Position numbers and translations under genes: made by a program. DNA of 64,000 nt, taken from the NCBI RefSeq assembly GCF_000515255.1, contig NZ_KI911559.1:2429660-2493659 (forward strand). The letters are read 5' to 3'. This document shows, piece by piece, positions 1 through 7,643 of this stretch; the first letter of the stretch is position 1, and the number at the start of each line of letters is the position of its first letter. The stretch comes from Rhodovibrio salinarum DSM 9154 (GTDB lineage Bacteria > Pseudomonadota > Alphaproteobacteria > Kiloniellales > Rhodovibrionaceae). The notes below the pieces were generated by a model. It was not told the origin of the DNA and made no database searches. It saw only the letters and a program-made list of their open reading frames with translations.

Positions 1-2
1 AC

Positions 3-854
3 GCACTGGCACTGCTCGCGGACCACCATGATGCCGCGGCCGGCGGCGCCCAGCGCAGCTTCGGCCGGACGATCTGCAAAGCCTACAGTCTGATGAGTAG
101 CCTGATGCGCGCGCACCCGGACCGAGACGCTGGGGGCGATGAATTGTGGTTCACGGTCGGGGCCACGGGTGGTGTGACACCGGGGCCGCATACCCCGCTG
201 GTCGGCTTCGGCATCGACTGGGAGAAGCTGCAGGTCACCGGTAAGGGCGTGGAGGTCGCGACCACCGCGTCGGAGGGCGAGCTGACAGCGATGCGCGCCT
301 ACGTCTCGGCCTTCCAGGCCCATGACCGGCCGCGCCAGCCCGATGGCCAGTTCTTTCGGCGTCAACCGACGGCCGCGGAGATGCAAAAGATTCGTCATGT
401 CGCGCTCGCCGAACTGGACCGCGCGGTGGCCGCGGCCGAGGCTACGGGCCTGAGCGATCCGACTTTCCGTTATATCCGTGCCCGTCTGCGCCACGCGGCC
501 GCGCTGGCGAGTTCTGGCACAGAGCGCACGCAGTTGCTGAACGGCGCGGGCGAGGACTGGGCCCGTTTGCGGGGCATGTCGGCCGACAACGGTGTTGCGA
601 TGACGGATTGGGAGCGCGCGCTGATCCACCTGCTGTCCGCCGCAACGGCCGCGGCTGGAGATCGCGGCCAGCAGGACAAGGTGGCGGACTGGCTGGAGGC
701 CGGCGGCGCTTACCTGAAGCAGGTCGCACAGGCGGAATTCGGCGATGGCCCCGTGCACCAGGATATCAAGACCTGGCGTAAGGTCATGGCCAGCATCGAT
801 GCGGACGGGCCCGACGCCGAACTGCCGGAGATCGATTTCGTGACAGTGGAGTAG
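3..854 (+). CDS. Unknown protein, 5' end outside the window
   Basis: The reading frame is open from the left edge, so the start lies upstream; an in-frame ATG at 93 is probably internal. The visible C-terminal part is about 283 residues, Ala/Arg rich, soluble-looking, with no membrane segment or signal. I do not recognise a family. It contains a patch GATGGVTPGPHTPLVGFGID near the new N-terminus and long amphipathic helical stretches after it. It ends 11 bp before the stop of the convergent methyltransferase gene. Coding status is supported by length and codon-position GC bias; function is not. Confidence 0.6.
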   Translation, partial: ALALLADHHDAAAGGAQRSFGRTICKAYSLMSSLMRAHPDRDAGGDELWFTVGATGGVTPGPHTPLVGFGIDWEKLQVTGKGVEVATTASEGELTAMRAYVSAFQAHDRPRQPDGQFFRRQPTAAEMQKIRHVALAELDRAVAAAEATGLSDPTFRYIRARLRHAAALASSGTERTQLLNGAGEDWARLRGMSADNGVAMTDWERALIHLLSAATAAAGDRGQQDKVADWLEAGGAYLKQVAQAEFGDGPVHQDIKTWRKVMASIDADGPDAELPEIDFVTVE

Positions 855-865
855 GGGGTGCAACG

Positions 866-1378
866 TCAAATGGTTGCGAGCGCTCGCTCCTCCACCCGGA
901 TGCGCCAGGCCAGCATCGCGAGGTTGGCCGCGCCGAACGCGATTGCCAGCGGCCAGAGACCGAAGACCAGCGGCAGCAGCGGAATCTCCAGCGCCACGAT
1001 CAGGTAGTTGGGATGACGCAGGATGCGGTAGGGGCCGCGCGATACGCGCGCACTTCCCGGGACCACGATCACCCGCGTCGTCCAGAAACGCCCCAGGCTG
1101 ATCAGGGTCCAGACACGAAAGCCCTGCAACATCAGGAAGAGCACGAGCGGCACGGGATAGATTGGCGCATCTTGCGGCACGCTGACGGCGAGGGTCGCCA
1201 GCCAAGCGGCGTGCAGCCCGACGATCAGCGGATAGTGGCGTGCCCCGTATTCCATGCCACCGGCGGCGCGCAGCCGCTGGTCGTTGCGCCGGGCATGAAT
1301 CAACTCCGCAAGACGCTGCAGGGCGACCAGCAGAAGCAGGGCATGCGGCCAGTCCACGCTCATAGACTGGCCGCTCAT
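866..1378 (-). CDS. Isoprenylcysteine carboxyl methyltransferase-family membrane protein, partner of a type III PKS
   Basis: Protein of 170 residues with four or five hydrophobic segments and the C-terminal signature of membrane-embedded ICMT-like methyltransferases: SRGPYRILRHPNYLIVALE followed by a hydrophobic stretch and RVEERAL. The HPNY and E/R residues form the SAM-binding end in this family. The ATG at 1378 overlaps the stop of the polyketide synthase gene by 4 bp (ATGA), so the two are co-translated. In Bacillus (bpsA/bpsB) and Streptomyces (srsA/srsB) the same pair makes alkylpyrones or alkylresorcinols and O-methylates them. The same role here is inferred. An alternative ATG lies 15 bp downstream. 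A longer open frame reaching 1783 is antisense noise over the PKS gene. Confidence 0.82.
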   Translation of the reverse strand: MSGQSMSVDWPHALLLLVALQRLAELIHARRNDQRLRAAGGMEYGARHYPLIVGLHAAWLATLAVSVPQDAPIYPVPLVLFLMLQGFRVWTLISLGRFWTTRVIVVPGSARVSRGPYRILRHPNYLIVALEIPLLPLVFGLWPLAIAFGAANLAMLAWRIRVEERALATI

Positions 1379-2466
1379 GGGTCGGCTGAGCTTGGATCGA
1401 GCAGGGCGAAGCCGGCGCTGAAACCGGGGCCGAGCGCGCTCGCCAGGATCGGACCGCGCGTGGCGTCCTGTAGCACCTCGCGCAGTACGAACAGCACGGT
1501 CGGCGCGGACATGTTGCCATAGTCCCGCAGCACCCGGCGTTCCGCAGCCATGGCGCCTTCCTGTAGGCCGAAGACCGTCTCGAGTGCCGCGACCACCTTG
1601 GCCCCGCCGGGGTGACACGCGGTTGCCGCGATCCCGGCGCGCGTCAGATGGTGGCGCGCCAGAAAGGTATCGAGCACGGATCCGTACGCGGTACCAACCA
1701 AGCTTGGGATGTCGCGGGAAAACAGCACGCCCAGGCCGTCGTCCTCGACGGTCCAGCCCATGACGTCGAGGCTGTCCTGCCAAGTGTGCTCGCCCCAGCC
1801 TATCAGGCGGGTTCCTACATCACCCGGCACCCCGCTGATCACCGCCCCGGTGGCCCCGTCACCGAACAGCGCCGTGGCGACCAGGTTGCTTTTCGAGAAA
1901 TCACCGGCGCGGAAGGTCAGGGCACACAGCTCAACGGTCAGCAGCAGGACCCGTTTGCCGCTGCTTGCCAGATCCGCAGCCCGTCCAAGCCCCAGGATGC
2001 CACCGCAACAACCGAGGCCGAACACGGGTAGCCGCGCGGTATCGCGCCTGAACGCCAATCGGTTCATCAGCCGGGCGTCCAGGCTCGGGGTGGTGATCCC
2101 GGTCGTGGAGACGGTGAGGATCGTGTCGATCTCGCCAGCTCTTAGATCGGCCTGCGCCAGGGCGCGCTCTGCGACATCGGTCAACAGGTCGAGGGCGTGG
2201 CGTTCGTAAAGATCGTTTCGCGCTTTCCAACCGATCGACTGCCCGTACCAGTCGATCGGCACGCAGGAGTAGCGTCGACGGATGCCCGCATGGTCATAGA
2301 CCGGCATCAGCCGATCGAGATCGATGTCGGGGCGGTTGAAGATGCGCCGCGCGCGGGCGCGCACATCCGCCTGATCGAGCGGGTAGGGCGGGACGGCCGT
2401 GGTGAGCGCGGTCAAGCGCGGCGGCTCGGACATCCGCGGCTCCGTCGCGGTTTGCTTTTTTAGCAA
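1375..2466 (-). CDS. Type III polyketide synthase (chalcone synthase-like, alkylpyrone/alkylresorcinol type)
   Basis: Protein of 363 residues, normal for the family. The Cys-His-Asn catalytic set is visible: Cys153 in VFGLGCCGG, His285 in ACHPGGAKV and Asn318 in DYGNMSAP. The enzyme condenses a fatty acyl-CoA starter with malonyl-CoA units; bacterial relatives make long-chain alkylpyrones or alkylresorcinols that sit in membranes. The gene is followed with 4-bp overlap by an ICMT-like methyltransferase, which matches known alkylpyrone/alkylresorcinol operons. The start could be 2466 or the ATG 33 bp downstream (MSEPPRL). Starter and chain length cannot be read from sequence. Confidence 0.88.
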   Translation of the reverse strand: MLKKQTATEPRMSEPPRLTALTTAVPPYPLDQADVRARARRIFNRPDIDLDRLMPVYDHAGIRRRYSCVPIDWYGQSIGWKARNDLYERHALDLLTDVAERALAQADLRAGEIDTILTVSTTGITTPSLDARLMNRLAFRRDTARLPVFGLGCCGGILGLGRAADLASSGKRVLLLTVELCALTFRAGDFSKSNLVATALFGDGATGAVISGVPGDVGTRLIGWGEHTWQDSLDVMGWTVEDDGLGVLFSRDIPSLVGTAYGSVLDTFLARHHLTRAGIAATACHPGGAKVVAALETVFGLQEGAMAAERRVLRDYGNMSAPTVLFVLREVLQDATRGPILASALGPGFSAGFALLDPSSADP

Positions 2467-2506
2467 ATGGTGCGGAGCGCGGTGTCAGCAAGCCGCTGAC
2501 ACGGTG

Positions 2507-3394
2507 TTAGGTGAACTTCTTGAATAGCCGGGCTTCGTCGAACAGGCCTTCGAGCTCGTTGAACCGGTCCCGGGTTGTTTCCCAACGCTGGGTCTGCACC
2601 GCGGCGATCAACGCCTCCACCACGAACAGCATGACCATGGTGGAATCCCAGGCCGACGGAACTTCGATCCGACAGGGGAAGACGTACTGCGCGTGCTTCA
2701 CCGCGGGCGAGCCCCACTGGTCGGTGAACAGCACAATGGTCACCTCGCGCGCCCGCGCCATCTCGACAAAGCGGATCAATTCCGTCTCATAGCGGCGGAT
2801 GTCGAAGACCACCAGGACATCGCCGGGGCGCATGCTCAGCAGATAGTGCGGCCACGTACTGCTGGTCGATGGCACGAGGGACAGGCCGTCGCGAATCACC
2901 TGCATGTGAGTGAAAAGGTAATCGGCGAGCGATCGGGTAATACGCCCGCCCACCATCGCGATCTGCCGGTTCGTATCGGCAAGCAATTCGGCAACCGCAT
3001 CGAATGACTCGGTGTCGAAGCGGCTGAGCGTCCGGTGCAGGTTATCGATCGCCGCATCCGCGAAACGGTTCAGGATATGCGCTTCAGGCGCTGTGCCGGC
3101 CCAGCGTTCATGCTTCGCGACTGGGCTGGAGATCGTCTCCGCCAATTCCGCGCGCAGGCGCGCCTGGAACTGCGGATAGCCGGAGAAGCCGAGCTTCTTG
3201 ACCAGCCGCACGACCGTCGGCGTGGACACCTGCGCGGTCTCAGCGAGCGCGGTGATCGATGACAGACCGGCGACGGGATAATGCGCTAGCAGGGCGTCGG
3301 CCAGCTGTCGTTCAGCCCGGGTGAACTGATCGAACTGGCCACGCAGCGCCTCCGCGACTGTGGGCGTTGCTTCGGCGATGAGCGTGTCCTCCAA
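2507..3394 (-). CDS. MurR/RpiR-family transcriptional regulator
   Basis: Protein of 295 residues with an N-terminal helix-turn-helix of RpiR type (about residues 1-78; ITALAETAQVSTPTVVRLVKKLGF is cut here as the recognition region ALAETAQVSTPTVVRLVKK) and a SIS sugar/ligand-binding domain (about 120-260; IAMVGGRITRSLADYL, PGDVLVVFDIRRYETE). It starts with TTG at 3394; no ATG or GTG is available before an upstream stop, and no good ribosome site is seen. It diverges from the amidohydrolase-TRAP-ligase operon, whose promoter carries a perfect 19-bp palindrome, so it is the likely regulator of that operon. The ligand is unknown; linkage suggests an imported amine or amino alcohol, or its glutamyl derivative. 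Confidence 0.88.
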   Translation of the reverse strand: MEDTLIAEATPTVAEALRGQFDQFTRAERQLADALLAHYPVAGLSSITALAETAQVSTPTVVRLVKKLGFSGYPQFQARLRAELAETISSPVAKHERWAGTAPEAHILNRFADAAIDNLHRTLSRFDTESFDAVAELLADTNRQIAMVGGRITRSLADYLFTHMQVIRDGLSLVPSTSSTWPHYLLSMRPGDVLVVFDIRRYETELIRFVEMARAREVTIVLFTDQWGSPAVKHAQYVFPCRIEVPSAWDSTMVMLFVVEALIAAVQTQRWETTRDRFNELEGLFDEARLFKKFT

Positions 3395-3468
3395 GCTGTT
3401 ACGCGCCGCCTACGCCAGCTACGCGGTTTTATCTTTGATTTAAAGTTTGGGCGTCGGTGCGCAACAGG

Positions 3469-3487
3469 GTCAAGAAACTTTCTTGAC
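3469..3487. promoter_or_regulatory. Perfect 19-bp palindrome, probable RpiR operator
   Basis: GTCAAGAAACTTTCTTGAC is a perfect 9-1-9 inverted repeat. Its right arm overlaps the -35 hexamer of the plus-strand promoter, and it lies 75 bp upstream of the divergent regulator start at 3394. RpiR-family proteins bind inverted repeats in adjacent promoters. Assigning this site to the 2507-3394 product is inference. A bound protein would block RNA polymerase at the -35. Confidence 0.6.
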
Positions 3488-3511
3488 AGCGTGTATCGTT
3501 CTGAAAAAATC
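3483..3511 (+). promoter_or_regulatory. Sigma70-like promoter of the TRAP/glutamylation operon
   Basis: A perfect TTGACA (3483-3488) is followed after 16 bp by AAAAAT (3505-3510). Transcription would begin near 3518, which excludes an upstream in-frame start at 3447 and supports the GTG at 3576 for the first gene. Confidence 0.5.
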
Positions 3512-3575
3512 GCTACGAGGCGAGGCCGGCAGGGGAGCAGGGCGGCACGCCGAAACCGACTGGGGAGGGCGGTAC

Positions 3576-4427
3576 GTGGCCTCGGAACGGACGATCCTGT
3601 CGGATGATGACGGGCCACCGGTCGAGACGGTCAATCCGGATGGACAGGCCGATGTCGTGCTGATCTGCGAGCACGCCGCCAACCGGATACCTGAAACGCT
3701 CGAAGGTCTGGGCATCGACGCCGATACGCGCACCAGCCACGTCGCCTGGGACCCGGGCGCCGCGGAAGTCGCGCGCGAGATGGCGAAGCGTCTGGACGCG
3801 CCTCTGTTCCTGCAGCGCTTCTCTCGGCTGGTTTACGATTGCAATCGGCCTGTCTTCGACGCCAGCTCGGTACCGGCGGTCAGCGAGCGTTACACGATTC
3901 CCGGTAATGACGGGCTCGACCGTGCTGCGCGTGCCGATCGCCAAGCGGCGATATACCTGCCGTTCCGTGACACGGTCGCAGCGTTCGTGCGCAAGCGGAT
4001 CGATGCGGGCCGGCCGCCGGCGATCATCACGGTGCATACCTTTACCCCGGTGTTCCAAGGCAAACAGCGGACCACCGAGCTTGGCGTGTTGCACGATGCC
4101 GATGCCCGGCTGGCCGACGCGGCGCTTTCACTCCTGCACGAAACAAGCGACCTGACCGTCCGGCGCAACGAGCCCTACGGCCCGGCGGATGGCGTGACGC
4201 ATACACTCAAGGTGCAGGCGCTCGGTCACGGATTGCCGAATGCGATGTTCGAGATCCGCAGCGACCTGGTCGCCGATGCCGAGGGCCAATGCGCTATGGC
4301 CGACCGGCTAAGCCGGACGGTAACGGCTGCGCTGACGTTGCTGCATCATTGGTTCGGACCAGGGGCCGACGTCGCGCCGGCCGAAGCGATACCGAATGAC
4401 GTAAACGGGGTGGGCGCGCATGTTTGA
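3576..4427 (+). CDS. N-formylglutamate amidohydrolase-family protein
   Basis: About 283 residues from a GTG at 3576, chosen because GGGGAGGG lies just upstream at good spacing and because the promoter sits between this codon and an earlier in-frame start at 3447. Family motifs are ICEHAANRIPETL near the N-terminus, YDCNRP, IITVHTFTP and FEIRSDL, which supply the zinc and carboxylate ligands of PF05013. A true histidine-pathway HutG lies elsewhere in this window (31764-32564), so this is a paralogue. Next to a glutamine-synthetase-like ligase it could hydrolyse a gamma-glutamyl amide rather than N-formylglutamate; that is inference. It overlaps the TRAP small permease gene by 8 bp. Confidence 0.85.
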   Translation: MASERTILSDDDGPPVETVNPDGQADVVLICEHAANRIPETLEGLGIDADTRTSHVAWDPGAAEVAREMAKRLDAPLFLQRFSRLVYDCNRPVFDASSVPAVSERYTIPGNDGLDRAARADRQAAIYLPFRDTVAAFVRKRIDAGRPPAIITVHTFTPVFQGKQRTTELGVLHDADARLADAALSLLHETSDLTVRRNEPYGPADGVTHTLKVQALGHGLPNAMFEIRSDLVADAEGQCAMADRLSRTVTAALTLLHHWFGPGADVAPAEAIPNDVNGVGAHV

Positions 4428-4932
4428 AGCGATGCGCTTCTACATCCGCTGGGTCGAGCGGACGAATAAGATCGTGGGCACGATCACCATGTATGGCATC
4501 TTCGCGATGCTGTTCGTATTGGGTTGGTCGATCGCCGCCAAGTCACTGGCGTTGCCGGCGCTTTGGACGCTGGATATCTCGCAGTTCCTGATGGTGTCGT
4601 ACTTCCTGCTGGGCGGCGGCTATTCGCTGCAGCAGGACGGCCACGTCCGGATGGACCTGCTGTGGGGGACGCTGCCACCGCGCAAGCAGAGCTGGGTCGA
4701 TACGCTCACCGTCTTCTGCATGATCTTCTATATCATCATACTGCTCTACGGCGGGCTTGGCAGCACGATGTACTCGATCGAGTACGGCGAGCGCGGCTTC
4801 TCAGCGTGGCGGCCGCTGATGTGGCCGATCAAGGTCACGATGTGCGTGGGCATTACGCTGATGCTGCTTCAGGCCTTTGCGATGTTGTTCCGCGACATCC
4901 TGCGTATTTCCGGGCGGGAGACGACCGCGTGA
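4420..4932 (+). CDS. dctQ: TRAP transporter small permease (DctQ type)
   Basis: Protein of 170 residues with four hydrophobic segments, the normal DctQ layout: near residues 20-40 (TMYGIFAMLFVLGWSIAAK), 47-65, 90-112 and 137-158. It forms the membrane complex with DctM and takes solute from the periplasmic DctP protein, driven by a sodium or proton gradient. It overlaps the gene before by 8 bp and the gene after by 4 bp, so the set is one transcript. Substrate is unknown; the downstream ligase and dehydrogenases suggest an amine or amino alcohol. Confidence 0.92.
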   Translation: MFEAMRFYIRWVERTNKIVGTITMYGIFAMLFVLGWSIAAKSLALPALWTLDISQFLMVSYFLLGGGYSLQQDGHVRMDLLWGTLPPRKQSWVDTLTVFCMIFYIIILLYGGLGSTMYSIEYGERGFSAWRPLMWPIKVTMCVGITLMLLQAFAMLFRDILRISGRETTA

Positions 4933-6254
4933 GCTATGACCTGATCGCGATTACGATGTTCGCGTCGATGATGCTGATGCTGCTGACGGGGCAGCGGGTG
5001 TTCGGCGCGATCGGCTTCGTGGCGGTGGTTTCGGCGCTGTCGCTGTATGGGGTCGGTGGCTCCGACATGGCCTTTTCGGCGGCGATGAAGGTCATGAAGT
5101 GGTATCCGCTCCTGACCCTCCCGCTGTTCGTCTATATGGGCTACATGCTCTCGGAGAGCGGCATCGCCGACGACCTGTACCGGATGTTCCACGTCTGGTT
5201 CGGGGGCATGCCAGGCGGATTGGCGATCGGCACGATCATGTTGATGGTCGCGGTCTCCGCGATGAATGGCCTGTCGGTCGCGGGCATGGCGATCGGCGCT
5301 TCGATCGCGTTGCCGGAGTTGCTGCGCCGGGGCTACGACAAGATCATGGTGACCGGCGTCATCCAGGCGGGCAGTTCGCTCGGCATCCTGGTGCCGCCCA
5401 GCGTCGTCCTGGTGCTCTACGGCATGATCGCCCGGGCGCCGGTTGGGCAACTGTGGATGGCCGGCGTGTTCCCTGGGCTGCTGATGGCCAGCCTATTCGT
5501 CATCTACATCTGGGTGCGTTGCCGCCTGCAAGGTCACATGGGCCCGCCGCTGTCGGCCGAGGAGCGGGCGGAGATCACCTGGGGCGAAAAGCTGCGCCTG
5601 CTGCAGGCCGGTATCTGGCCGCTGTTGATCTTCTTCTTCATGACCGGGCTGTTCCTGATGGGCGTGACCAGCCTGGTGGAAAGTTCGGCGGTGGGCGCCT
5701 TGGCGGCGACGCTGGCGGCGATCTTCAAGCGGCGGCTGAGCTTCTATGTGCTGCACGAGACGTTGCGCAAGACGCTCACCATCACCTGCATGTTCATGTG
5801 GATCATCATGGCGGCGCTGTGCTTCGGCGCGGTGTTCGACGGCCTGGGCGCGAGCCGGGCGCTGGAGGGCTTCTTCACCGGCGACCTCGGGCTGGGGCCT
5901 TGGGAGATCCTGATCCTGATGCAGCTGTCCTACCTGATCATGGGCACGTTCCTAGACGACACGGCGATGCTGGTGATCGTCGCGCCGCTCTACGTGCCAC
6001 TGGTGGGCGCGCTCGGCTTCGATCTGGTCTGGTACGGCGTGCTTTATACGATCACCTGCCAGATCGCCTACATGACGCCGCCGTTCGGCTACAATCTCTT
6101 CCTGATGCGCGCGATGGCGCCGCCGGAAGTCACGCTTGCCGATATCTATCGATCGATCATTCCTTTCGTCGCGGTCATGGTGCTTGGCCTCGCGCTGGTC
6201 ATGATCTTCCCCGAGATCGCGCTATGGCTGCCGGAGAATTACTACAAGAACTGA
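4929..6254 (+). CDS. dctM: TRAP transporter large permease (DctM type)
   Basis: Protein of 441 residues from a GTG that overlaps the dctQ stop (GTGA). It has about a dozen hydrophobic segments. Typical DctM stretches are LTLPLFVYMGYMLSESGIAD, GGLAIGTIMLMVAVSAMNG, IQAGSSLGILVPPSVVLVLY, FLDDTAMLVIVAPLYVPL and QIAYMTPPFGYNLFLMRA. An apparent longer frame starting at 4524 runs through dctQ in another phase and is not used. A 180-bp gap with a short GC hairpin (around 6332-6347) separates it from dctP. Confidence 0.95.
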   Translation: MSYDLIAITMFASMMLMLLTGQRVFGAIGFVAVVSALSLYGVGGSDMAFSAAMKVMKWYPLLTLPLFVYMGYMLSESGIADDLYRMFHVWFGGMPGGLAIGTIMLMVAVSAMNGLSVAGMAIGASIALPELLRRGYDKIMVTGVIQAGSSLGILVPPSVVLVLYGMIARAPVGQLWMAGVFPGLLMASLFVIYIWVRCRLQGHMGPPLSAEERAEITWGEKLRLLQAGIWPLLIFFFMTGLFLMGVTSLVESSAVGALAATLAAIFKRRLSFYVLHETLRKTLTITCMFMWIIMAALCFGAVFDGLGASRALEGFFTGDLGLGPWEILILMQLSYLIMGTFLDDTAMLVIVAPLYVPLVGALGFDLVWYGVLYTITCQIAYMTPPFGYNLFLMRAMAPPEVTLADIYRSIIPFVAVMVLGLALVMIFPEIALWLPENYYKN

Positions 6255-6434
6255 ATTTCGACTTACTTATAGCAACGGCTGACTCGGGCGTAAGCTGGCG
6301 GAAGATCGGCAACGACGCCCGTAACGGGAGAGGCGCCCTTGGGCGTGCTTTCTAGGGACTGGAACGAAAACCGCCAGGGCTGGCCGTGCCATATGCCGCG
6401 CCGGACCCGCATTTAGAGCAGGGAGTTGCCCAAT

Positions 6435-7526
6435 ATGACCGATAGCTCGAACACCCCGAAAGCGACCGGCCCGGCCAAGTCGGCCACCCGTCGCCAATTC
6501 ATCCGTACCGCCGGCGCGACGGCCGCGGTCGCCGGCACGGGCGCGATTGCGGCCCCGGCCATCAAGGCGCAAGAACCGATCCGCTGGCGCTTCCAGACCT
6601 ATGCCGGTCCGGCCCTGGGCGCCGAGGTGACCAAGCCGATCATCGATCACTTCAACAAGGCGGCGAACGGCGAGATGGAAATCGAGCTGTACTACGCCGA
6701 TCAGTTGGTGCCGACCAGCGAGCTATTCCGCGCCCTGCAGCGCGGCACGATCGATGGCGTGCACTCCGACGACGACAGCATGTCGGCGCCGACCGACGTG
6801 CGCGTGTTCGGTGGCTACTTCCCGCTCGCGACCAAGCACATTCTCGATGTGCCCGTGCTGTTCCAGCAGTACGGCCTGGCCGAGATCTGGAAGGAAGCCT
6901 ACGACGAGGTCGACGTCGCGTGGCTGTCGGCGGCCGGGCAGGACCCTTGCCACTTCATCACCAAGAAGCCGATCAACTCGCTGGCCGACATGGATGGCCT
7001 GCGCCTCTACACCTTCCCGACCGCTGGCCAGTTCCTCGCCAAGTTCGGCGTGATTCCGGTCTCGATCCCTTACGAGGATGCCGAGGTCGCGGTGCAAACC
7101 GGCGAACTGGACGGCATGGCCTGGTGCGGCGCGACCGAAGCCTACGCCGTCGGCTGGGCGGACGTTACCGACCACTTCCTGACCAACAACATCTCGGGCG
7201 CCTGGATCGGCTCCTTCTATGCCAACAAGAAGAGCCTGGCCGATCTGCCGGATCACCTGCGCGAACTGCTGATGGCCTCGATCGAAGCGGGCCACCAATA
7301 CCGCAACCAGTGGTACTGGGGCGGCGAAGCGCGGCTGCGTGCCAGCGGCGACAAGCTCAAGCTGACCTCGATCCCGCAATCGGAATGGCGCGAGGTCGAG
7401 AAGGAAGCGGATAAGTTCTGGAACGAGATGGAAGAGCGTAGCGAGCGCTCGGCGAAGCTGGTCAAGATCTTCCGCGAATACAACGCGACCCTCGCGAAGG
7501 CGGGCACGCCCTATTCCTTCGAGTAG
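6435..7526 (+). CDS. dctP: TRAP transporter solute-binding protein (DctP type), Tat-exported
   Basis: About 363 residues from ATG 6435, preceded by AGGGAG at 9-bp spacing; a TTG 9 bp earlier is less likely. The N-terminus has a twin-arginine signal (TRRQFIRTAGATAAVAG) ending near AIKAQ, so the protein folds in the cytoplasm before export. The mature part is a DctP/YiaO-type lobe protein; the conserved Arg region is GLRLYTFPTAGQFLAKFG and the hinge region is AVQTGELDGMAWCGATE. It delivers substrate to DctQM. Tat export is seen in several TRAP binding proteins of the mannitol/chloroaromatic class. Followed after 117 bp by the ligase gene. Confidence 0.93.
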   Translation: MTDSSNTPKATGPAKSATRRQFIRTAGATAAVAGTGAIAAPAIKAQEPIRWRFQTYAGPALGAEVTKPIIDHFNKAANGEMEIELYYADQLVPTSELFRALQRGTIDGVHSDDDSMSAPTDVRVFGGYFPLATKHILDVPVLFQQYGLAEIWKEAYDEVDVAWLSAAGQDPCHFITKKPINSLADMDGLRLYTFPTAGQFLAKFGVIPVSIPYEDAEVAVQTGELDGMAWCGATEAYAVGWADVTDHFLTNNISGAWIGSFYANKKSLADLPDHLRELLMASIEAGHQYRNQWYWGGEARLRASGDKLKLTSIPQSEWREVEKEADKFWNEMEERSERSAKLVKIFREYNATLAKAGTPYSFE

Positions 7527-7643
7527 GACGACCCGCTCAATGCACGGCACGGGCCGTCCGGTGCGTAGCGTCCAGAACTGGACACCACCGGATGGTCCGG
7601 GCCGCGGCTTTCTTACCTCTCCTGACTTACGGACGGTTCGGTT

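Noticed and set aside
4524-6254. Long plus-strand frame that begins inside dctQ and ends as dctM
   Set aside because: Its first 400 bases run through dctQ in another phase and give low-complexity sequence; the DctM start is the GTG at 4929 overlapping the dctQ stop.
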